From Heterohyrax brucei (lineage: Eukaryota; Chordata; Mammalia; Hyracoidea; Procaviidae): a DNA stretch of 64,000 nt. The notes under the pieces are model-generated. The model saw only the letters and a program-made list of their open reading frames with translations, did no database searches and had not been told where the DNA came from. The position numbers were made by a program, and so were the translations under genes. Shown here one piece after another: positions 56,661-64,000 of this stretch. Numbering within the stretch: position 1 is the first letter of the stretch; each line of letters begins with the position of its first letter. The stretch lies in NCBI GenBank assembly GCA_028571685.1, contig CM053162.1, positions 73,458,351 to 73,522,350 on the forward strand. Reading direction: 5' to 3'.

Positions 56661-58550
56661 GAGACTTGCTGGTGTCCAGACTCCTTTCCACTATTAAAAA
56701 TTACTGAGGGCTCCAGACAGCTTTTGTTTATGTGGGTTATCTGTATGAATATATATCATGTTAGAAATTAATACTGAAATATCTTAGGTCTATTTACGTA
56801 TTTATTTTAAATAGTATATCCATTAACTAGCATATCCATTAACAAGTAACACGCACAGTATTTTTTCCTGAAAGAGAACTCTTATTTTCCAAAATAAAAG
56901 ACATCTGGGGAAGACTTGCGATGAGCACTGCTTTCTGTGTTTGTGTGTGCCGCCTTGAGGTCTGTCTTCCCGGAGGGCGCGGGACACCTCGTCTCTTCAT
57001 CGGCACTAAGCTGGTCTTCTAACCCGGGTGTGTGGGAAACGCGGCCCTTGCCCGGGCCGGAGCTGCGCGAAGCCAGCGTGCCGTGGGAGCTGGTCTTCCT
57101 CTGTGACACCAGAGCCGAACTCGACGTGCAGTGGTTTCCTCATGAGTGGTTGCAGTGCAGGCTTTGAAAGCTCTGTCGTGAGTTTGTTGTCCTCTGTCCC
57201 ATGAAGGCCTGTTGGTCTGTCTTGTATCTGAAGAATGTTTTGCCCGTGGATAATTTTGTAGCACCATAAATTGATCATTTAGAAATGTTAGTTCACAGAC
57301 CTCCCAAATGTTGATGTGTTTTATTATATAACATGAAAAACATCATGTTTATTAATAGTACCATTGATCTTCTAATGAAAATCTTTGAACATCGGAAAGC
57401 TTGTAACAGGTGCAAGTTTTCCAGAATCCTGAACTTCGGTTGTCACCTTGAGTTTTGTCTTTGACCACAAGTGCTGTTAGCTGTTTTCCTTGATTTTCAA
57501 GAAAATGCCTACGAGACCCTGAGGTCGGAGGTCTCTGTTTCTCTGTCACCTCTTTGTTCACGTCAAACGGTGTCCCTGTGACATGGCCCTGGTTCTGCCT
57601 GCCACTCCCACAGGCGCCCCAGTGCTTTTCCTCCTGACAGTCGTCACCCTCAGGTGTGCACCCCAATGGTATTACACATAATCCCAATTTTGTTGCCCAG
57701 CATATTGAAGAAATATGTACTCAGAGGTTAGGATTTTGTGAAATTAATAACTTTTTTACCTTTTCTCCAATGACTTTCTTCCATTAAACTGGCACTTGTT
57801 TCCTTGAGAGTGCCTGCCTGTGAAGAAGTAGGTGGCCATTGGCGCCCGTTGGGACCAGAGTCTTCCCTGCTGTTGGGGGGCCAGTGCTGTGCCCACTGTT
57901 GCATTGGCGTCGTCACTGGAAATGCTGGCCTGGTGACAGCACAGATGACATCTGAGCGTAAGGCAGTTTCTTTTTGATCTTGTGGAAGGGATCCGAGGGA
58001 CTCCAGGTAGACACGTGGCCTGTTTGGAGAATCGCCGTCCAGCTTGTCAGTCTTTTGTAGAGTACTTGCTCCATAAATATTTTCCCTTACAGTGCGGTTT
58101 GCCTTTTTACCCTCATAGTGGTGTGTTTTAATGATTCTTATTACCTGTGCGGAAGTATGACTTCATTCTCCAGTAGTGTTTTCAAAATTAAAGTTTTTCT
58201 CTCACCCTGAGAAGCTGCAGTGCTGCTGAGAGGGAGTCGGTCCCCATTCTGCCGTCCGTGCTCCCACGTGCCTGCTCTGTGTCTCTGGGCCGTTGTGGCG
58301 CCTGCTGTCTTCCGGCGGCATTCCACTGCGGGTGTGTGTTGTACGGTATTTGTGTGTGATTGCCACGTCTTCTCATTCTCTTTTCTTTAGTAATATGTGA
58401 TCAGTACACTTTGCTGTATAATTGTTCATACATTACAAAGAATCTGAGACATCTGTATGAACTGGTAGCAAGGGCTGGTGGGCAGGGCAAATGCACAGAT
58501 GATAAAAATACATTTCGCTTGCTTTCGTAATATGAGAGTCTTGTGCTGAG
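56661..58550. other. Intron with a CpG cluster at 56965-57145
   Basis: About 180 bp carries some sixteen CpGs (for example gagggcgcggg, gaaacgcggcc, gcccgggccgg, gctgcgcgaagc, cgaactcgacg) in otherwise CpG-poor DNA. A forward frame of 76 codons crosses it without a recognisable domain. The rest has no nameable feature. Confidence 0.5.
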
Positions 58551-58672
58551 GGGGGCTGCTGGGCCTGGCACACCTGTACCCTCGATGCTGACTGCAGAAT
58601 GCGAGAGCTGTCTGTGACCTTCTGTCTGATGCGGTGAAGTCCTCTAATCACGCTGTGTAGCCCTAGATCACA
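58551..58672 (+). repeat. Local duplication, first copy
   Basis: About 125 bp repeated at 59296-59424. Shared text: gctgggcctggca, ctgactgcagaa, gtgaccttctgtctgatgcg, gtgaagtcctcta, gctgtgtag. Spacing about 745 bp. Confidence 0.85.
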
Positions 58673-59295
58673 GATGTTTTCATGTAAAAATACGTTTCCA
58701 ACACTTATGTGCAGTGAGTCTTCTAGATGCAGACATTTTCACACTGACACTTGTAGGCTTACAGGAACCTTGCTCGGGAAGATGAGTGTTCAAGATGACC
58801 CTGATACCAGCGGACGTCTGTGTGTGTGAAGTCATGAGGGTGCCTGCACGTAACTTCTAACACATGTGTCTGTAATAGATCGTGTTACTGAAGCTTACAT
58901 CGTTGGCGTGATTATTAAAACCTAAACATCTTTTTATAAACACAGAGGCAGCAGTTATTTTGAGATTTTTAGAGGAACAGTGTTGACGCTCTGCCTTACA
59001 GGTGCTGCAGGAAATGTCAGCTCCGAGGGGACCCATAATTGTGATGTGTCTTCAGGGTTCCCTTTCCTTTAGCAGAGGTCCTGGGGGACCCGGACCATGT
59101 TTTTTGTTTATCCCTTTACCTTCCTGGTGGAACCAGGCTCCCCAGTGCAGGGGAGGGTGGAGCTAATGGGTGTGAGCTTGTTAGCCTGTTGGGGCGCTCT
59201 GCTGATGCTTGGGGCTCTGGTTCTCGCTCGGCTCTGGGGTTAGTTCCTGGCCCCCAGTGGTGGGGCTGGGTGAGCCTTGCTCACACCCACTCTGT

Positions 59296-59424
59296 GCTGC
59301 TGAGGGAGGCGGCTGGGCCTGGCATACTTGTACCCCTGGCGCTGACTGCAGAACTCCAGAGCTGCCTGTGACCTTCTGTCTGATGCGGTGAAGTCCTCTA
59401 GTTATGCTGTGTAGCACTACATCT
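59296..59424 (+). repeat. Local duplication, second copy
   Basis: Second copy of the 125-bp unit at 58551; about 85 percent similar by eye. It may be a segment duplication or two pieces of a repeat I do not recognise. Confidence 0.85.
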
Positions 59425-59693
59425 TTTTTTTTTAAAAATTAAACATTAGCACTACTCAAAACTACCACGCTGAGATATTTTTACAGAAATCCAGTGAAAA
59501 TCAGCTCAGGACTCAGCGTGACTCTGTTTTGGCATAAGTCAACAGTGTTTAATTTCTTTGCCTTTTTGGATTATGTGACAGTCATGTAACTAATCTTTAA
59601 CATGTCTGTACACTCTGCATTGTGTAACTTGACTTGTCAGGACTGTTTGTTAGCCTTGAGGGCTGTCTGTGACCCTGTGGAGACTGAGTGTGC

Positions 59694-59855
59694 AGTGGGG
59701 ACCCCAGTGGTGTAGCAGTGATGATCTGTGGCTGTCACCCAAAGGTTGGCAGTGCTGAAACCATCAGACCCTCCTTGGAAACCCTGTGGGGGCAGTTCTG
59801 CTGTGTCCTGTAGGTCGCTGTGAGTCACAGTCCACTCAACGAAAATGGGTTTGCT
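59694..59855 (+). repeat. AfroSINE, sense
   Basis: ggaccccagtggtgtagcag, cagaccctccttggaaaccc, gtgggggcagttctgctgtg, aggtcgctgtgagtcacagt. Confidence 0.92.
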
Positions 59856-60528
59856 TGTCTTTGGGAGCTAGGTGTTGTTTTCGGTGCTTTTGGTCCAGAG
59901 CCCAGGAGGCACTCTGAGATGGCGATCTTGCCCAAGGACCAGGATTGGGCTTCTTTCTCCTTTTCCCTTCAGATCCCTTGGCAGTTCCTGCCACATGTCC
60001 CCTTGAGTGGGGTGTGGGATACTGGGAGGCCCAGTCCTCTGGAGGACTGATTCACCTGGTTGTTATTTTCTCCAGAGGATGGACCATCAACTTTCTAAAA
60101 GAAAACAATTTACAACTGCCTGCAAAGAGTATTGTTCCTACTTCGTGTCATTAATTTCCTCCCTTTTATTTAGAATAAGAATTAAGTCCCCAGTGGCTCT
60201 CTCTTTCCTGTTCTAGAAAATGAGAAGTCTGAAAACCTGGTGTGGGAGCTAGGTTAGACCTGTTTTGAATGGATCTAACAAGTAGAAGTCAGAGAAAGGT
60301 AAAATTTGTTTTAATCTAAAGAGGAACTCAGTAACTACACCATGATCTCCTTAACCCGTGGGTAGCATCAGGCCAGAGGGTGGGTTATTATTTATGGAGC
60401 AGATGCAAAGGTGGTGGACACATAGGACTGAGTGTCAGACCAGACCTTGGAGGTTGTTTCCGACCCCGGGATCCCGTGGTTTTACTTCTGCTGCGTGTTG
60501 AAACTGTGTGTGAGGAATTACCTGGTGT

Positions 60529-60688
60529 GGGACTGAGCCCTCGTGCTGCAGTGGCTAAGAGCTCAGCTCCCAGCTGAAAGATTGGCTGTTTGAATCCACC
60601 CAGGCACTCTCTGGAGAGCCTGTAGGGCAGTTCTTCTGTCTTCAGGGTCCTGGGTATTGGAATTGCCTCGGCAGTAACAGGGGAGGGT
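60529..60688 (+). repeat. AfroSINE, sense
   Basis: gagccctcgtgctgcagtgg, ctaagagctcagctcccagc, ttgaatccacccaggcactc, gaattgcctcggcagtaaca. The gaps on either side (59856-60528, 60689-61342) hold nothing I recognise. Confidence 0.85.
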
Positions 60689-61342
60689 CAGGCGTAGTTG
60701 ACAGCGTTTCTGGAATGTTTAGAGCTGAGCCAGCACAGGGACTGCGAAAGTGTGTCAGAAATCACACTCATGCGGTGCCAGCGTAGGATGCCCCAGTATA
60801 CACCAAGGTGTGGGCTCAGGGAGTTCTCCCCTGAAGTTCCTGTATTCTTCTTACTTGTTAGAACACTTACGTTCTATCCAGTATAGTCAGGGAACTCCGT
60901 TGTCAGGGATCCCTTTTAAAACTTGAATATAGCTGTCCTCCAGTAACTGCAGTGAAGAAAGATAAATTGGAAAGTCAAGAAAGGAGCTTAAGTACAGAAG
61001 GGAAAGGGTTTGAAATGGGGGACACTTGACTGCTGGAGTGTGATGCTTCCAGAAGCTTTATAACAAGCCTGCAGCTCATTATACACTTGGTGTGAGAGGA
61101 ACCGTGGCTGGGCCGTCCTGTGCTTTTCTGTCACAGCCTGGCCCTAAGGAGGCTCCTGGGACTCTTTTTGAACTGGTGAATGTGTTAGCGATACTCATTA
61201 GGGTACCATCTCTCTCAACGCCCCCGGCCTTCTATCCAGAAGCCAGAGCGCACTGTCCAGAACTGGGGAGAGACTCACACACTGTGGCCAGCTGGTTCAC
61301 GGCCTGGGATTTAGACTCTACTAATTGAAAACTTGAATGGAT

Positions 61343-61485
61343 TACTGGGTAGGAGCTACACCTGCTAACCAGAAGGTCAGCTGTTCACATCCACCAGGGA
61401 CCCCTTGGAACCCCTCTGGAGCGGTTCTACTGTGTCCTTTAGGGTGGCTGTCAGGATTGACTCAACGGCAATGAGACTGGTTTGG
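61343..61485 (+). repeat. AfroSINE, sense
   Basis: aggagctacacctgctaacc, agaaggtcagctgttcacat, ccaccagggaccccttgg, ggattgactcaacggcaatg. The first bases of the head are missing. Confidence 0.9.
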
Positions 61486-61499
61486 ATTTGAGTAGAGTC

Positions 61500-62220
61500 A
61501 GGGGCTGTGGTGGCACGTGGTTCAGTGGTTCAAAGCCAGCAGCTGCCCTGAAGGGGAAATATGTGACAATCTGCTTTGGTAAAGGTTCACAGCCTCGGGA
61601 AACCCTCTGGGGCTGCGCTCCTCTCTCCTGTAGGTCCCTGTGGTGGTCAAGACTGTGTCAATTTGACAACTCCATGTTTGGCTGCTGTATCAAGTGGCAG
61701 GGCAAGGCCTCTAGTGGCTTCTCTCCCCTCAGCTGTCATCTCTCCACCGTCCACCTACTTCCTGTCTACTCATGGAGCCAGCAGCTCCTGCTGTCTCTCG
61801 TGTCTGAGTCCTGGTCTTGAACTAGCAGCTGTTGGATTCATCAACCCTTACAGCTGGTGAGAGAGAATCCTGCTCCCCGACCCCCGATCCAGGGCTCACC
61901 GGCCCCTACGGCTCTGCGAGTCAGCAGAGACCTCACAGTCTCGCCGCCAGCATGGGATCTGCCGACCTGCACAGCAGTGATCTAGAACTCTGGCCTCTGA
62001 CCTGCTGCCCTTGGGTTCCCAGCTCCCGTGGCTGCGGGAGGCTTGTACCAGGACTTGGGATGTTGAACTTCTGTAACTGTGTGAGCTGTTTCCTTTATAT
62101 AAATCCTTCCTTGTACGTGTGTTCTACTGGTTTTGTTTCCTTAGAGAACTCCAGCCTAAGACAGTTGCTCTGAGTTGAACGAAGTTAACTTGACGGCCGT
62201 GGACGGGAGTTGGCAGCCCC
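61500..62220 (+). repeat. AfroSINE, sense, split by an LTR
   Basis: Head and body at 61500-61638 (ggggctgtggtggcacgtgg, gcgctcctctctcctgtagg) and the tail at 62164-62220 (gttgctctgagttgaacgaa). The LTR at 61639-62163 interrupts the tcctatagggtcgctatgag segment. Confidence 0.8.
61639..62163 (+). mobile_element. Class III (MaLR-like) solo LTR inside an AfroSINE
   Basis: A 525-bp LTR from tgtggtggtcaagactgtgt to ctccagcctaagaca, same family as the antisense LTR at 49200-49744. The flanking 5-mers gtccc (61634-61638) and gttgc (62164-62168) are both one base from gtcgc, the expected AfroSINE sequence at the target. Confidence 0.85.
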
Positions 62221-62225
62221 TGGGC

Positions 62226-62385
62226 ACTTTGGAGCTGGGCTGCTGGCCAGAAGCTGGCAGGTGGATCCAGCCGCTGCTCCTAAGAGACCTTGGAGGGGCT
62301 GTGATTCGGAATCCCCTCGACAGCAGCGGTGCTGCTGGTTGATGTGATTAGGCTGAGCTGGAACTGACTTGGTGGCAGTGGGTTT
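62226..62385 (+). repeat. AfroSINE-related fragments, sense
   Basis: gtgattcggaatcccctcga then cagcagcggtg, and a second tail gctggaactgacttggtggc agtgggtttgg. Two tails in tandem suggest two truncated copies. 62386-62604 is unassigned. Confidence 0.65.
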
Positions 62386-62604
62386 GGTGTGATGATTTGG
62401 GACCAGAGAATGTGTTCAGCTGCTGACAAAAGACTGGAGGTGTGCATTCATCCAGAGGCAGATACCCATTCCAACCTGAGCTGGTGATCTGTGCTTTGGT
62501 TCATCACTTGGGACCCTGATTACAGGACCTCACTGACGCATGTAGGCCCTCGAATAAAATTCATGCATTTACTCTAGACTCTGACAGGGATTGACTCATT
62601 CAGC

Positions 62605-62760
62605 CTTGACTGAACTTCTGCTTTGTGCCAGGCGCCAGGGGTCCAGCCAGACAGGGATTGTCCTGATCACTGTAGCAGCTGCTGTCTCCTGATAGTACTG
62701 TTGTGCTGAGTGCTGGGGGTCCAGCCAGACAGAGATCATCTTGGTCATTGTTGAAGCTTG
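62605..62760 (+). repeat. Two-unit tandem duplication
   Basis: ttgtgccaggcgccaggggt then ccagccagacagggattgtc, repeated about 93 bp later as ttgtgctgagtgctgggggt then ccagccagacagagatcatc. Confidence 0.85.
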
Positions 62761-62789
62761 CCTGACGCCTAATGTATTTCTTTCCGCAT

Positions 62790-62905
62790 AGATTAGGAAA
62801 GTGAATTGTAGAAACCTTAAGCGACTTACCCAGGTTTATAACAGTTTCATAATGGTGAAGCAAAAAATAAAACTGAGATCTCCTGATTCCTAGACAGTGC
62901 TTTTT
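62790..62905 (-). repeat. MIR SINE fragment, antisense
   Basis: gattaggaaagtgaattgta, ccttaagcgacttacccagg, aaataaaactgagatctcct fit the antisense MIR core and 3' part. 62906-63119 is unassigned. Confidence 0.6.
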
Positions 62906-63119
62906 CTTTTTTAAAATACTATAGTATTTCTCAGTGCCTTTCAGCCTTAATATCTCTCTCTACATTTCCTTTTGTCGTATATGTAGGTCATCATGTAGGT
63001 ATGTGTAATCTAGAGAGAAAATACTGATAAAGTGAACCCTGCCGGTATCATTCACTGTCGTTGTGGCATGGTGACTTCGAGAGGTTTTAACGTCCATTCC
63101 AGCTGCTGGACCTCAGAGC

Positions 63120-64000
63120 CTGCTGTACAGCTATGGTAATCCAAGCAGCTATGGTACTGGTATGAGGCAGACACTTGACCAATGAAATGGAATCCAAAAC
63201 TCAGATGTCGTCTATCCACATGTGCTCACCTGTTTTTTGACAAAGGCCCAACGAGAGGAAAGGAGCCTTTCTAAACAGATGATCTATCAAAACTGATGTA
63301 CATCAGTAAAAAAATGAAACCATATACCAAAGCTAGTCCCAAATGGGTCAAAAATCTAAATATAAAACTGAAAACCGTGTAAGTCATAGGAGAAAAAAAG
63401 GGTCAATACTAGAAGCACTCATACGTGGCATAAATAGGACAGAAGCCATAGCTAGCAATCTGCAAAAACTGGACGATAACCTAGATAATAGGATCTTCAA
63501 AAAATTTAAAATTTATAATCATCAAAAGTCTTTATCAAAGAGTAAAAATAGAACCTACCGACTGGGGAAAAAAAAATTGGCTATGGGACGTCCAACAAAG
63601 ATCTAATTTCTAAAGTCTACAGGAAAACCCAGCACCTCTACAACAAAGGAGACAAATAATCCCATTAAAAAATAGATGAAGGAAATGAACAGACAGTTCA
63701 TTGAAGCAGACATTCACGAGGCTACCAGACATGTGAGGAGATGCCTGCAGTGTCTAGCCCTTACAAACCAAAAAAACCCACTGTCGTGGATTCTGACTCA
63801 GAGTGACGCTGTAGGACAGAGTTGGACTGACCGATCGAGTTTCCAAGGGGCACCTGGCATCTTCAAACTGCGAACTTTTTGTTTAGCAGGTGTAACACTT
63901 AACCACTAGGCCACCAGGGTTTCCCACTAGCCATTAAAGGCATACAAACCCAGACTACAGTGAGATACACTCTCACCCTGACATTACTGGCACACATGCA
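63120..64000 (+). mobile_element. L1 ORF2 C-terminal region, sense, runs off the window
   Basis: ggtactggtatgaggcagac, ctgttttttgacaaaggccc, caaatgggtcaaaaatctaa, gtctttatcaaagagtaaaa.. and gacagttcattgaagcagac follow L1 ORF2 order; the frame at 63343-63606 includes eroded ORF2 wording. An AfroSINE interrupts it. Confidence 0.85.
63764..63926 (-). repeat. AfroSINE, antisense, inside L1, with target duplication
   Basis: aaaacccactgtcgtggatt, ctgactcagagtgacgctgt, gagtttccaaggggcacctg, ccactaggccaccagggttt. Flanked by ctagcc(c/a)tta at 63754-63763 and 63927-63936. Confidence 0.95.

Noticed and set aside
29424-64000. Next EXOC6B exon (expected to start GKVAQTACMS)
   Set aside because: I looked for the peptide and for an acceptor followed by matching codons and found none. 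My reading by eye could miss a diverged short exon; a translated search with human EXOC6B would settle it.

Overview
This window is nuclear DNA from an afrotherian mammal, most likely an elephant. A sirenian or hyrax cannot be excluded from sequence alone. The main pointers are about 28 copies or pieces of AfroSINE (the tRNA-headed SINE of Afrotheria), several copies of an RTE LINE whose 3' end closely resembles the AfroSINE tail, and L1 copies with long 3' ends of a type I associate with elephant L1. Older MIR, L1M and MLT1 repeats shared by all placental mammals are also present.

The only host gene I can support is EXOC6B, which encodes a Sec15-family subunit of the exocyst vesicle-tethering complex. 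It lies on the + strand. Seven consecutive internal coding exons are visible at 1866-1937, 2777-2874, 4678-4783, 5706-5815, 8616-8727, 23276-23410 and 29244-29423. Together they give 813 nt, or 271 codons, in one continuous frame, with GT/AG splice sites throughout. The first and last exons of the gene are outside the window. From 29424 to the end, more than 34.5 kb appears to be a single large intron; I did not find the next exon.

Layout: 1-29.4 kb is the exon-bearing part, with introns holding scattered AfroSINEs, MIRs, an old antisense RTE (16.7-18.3 kb), MaLR-like solo LTRs and several small minisatellites. From 31-38 kb are L1 pieces in both orientations, another LTR pair and many AfroSINEs. 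From 38.1-51.8 kb is the most interesting part, described below. From 52.3-53.8 kb is a young 5'-truncated L1 with an intact 15-bp target duplication. From 53.8-64 kb are LTRs, MLT1, more AfroSINEs, a local duplication and a final L1 fragment running off the end.

The main discovery candidate is a fossil inversion between two L1 elements. One RTE copy is split: its 3' part lies antisense at 38106-38682 and its 5' part lies sense at 46062-46223, and the two pieces overlap by only about 13 bp. An L1 3' end touches the first piece and a complete L1 5' end touches the second. The simplest history is a full-length L1 inserted into an antisense RTE, followed by recombination with a second, oppositely oriented L1 that inverted the roughly 8 kb between them. 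At the inferred crossover, 41809-42809 and 49811-50811 form a gap-free 1001-bp inverted repeat in which I count only three mismatches, while the flanking L1 sequence is clearly diverged.
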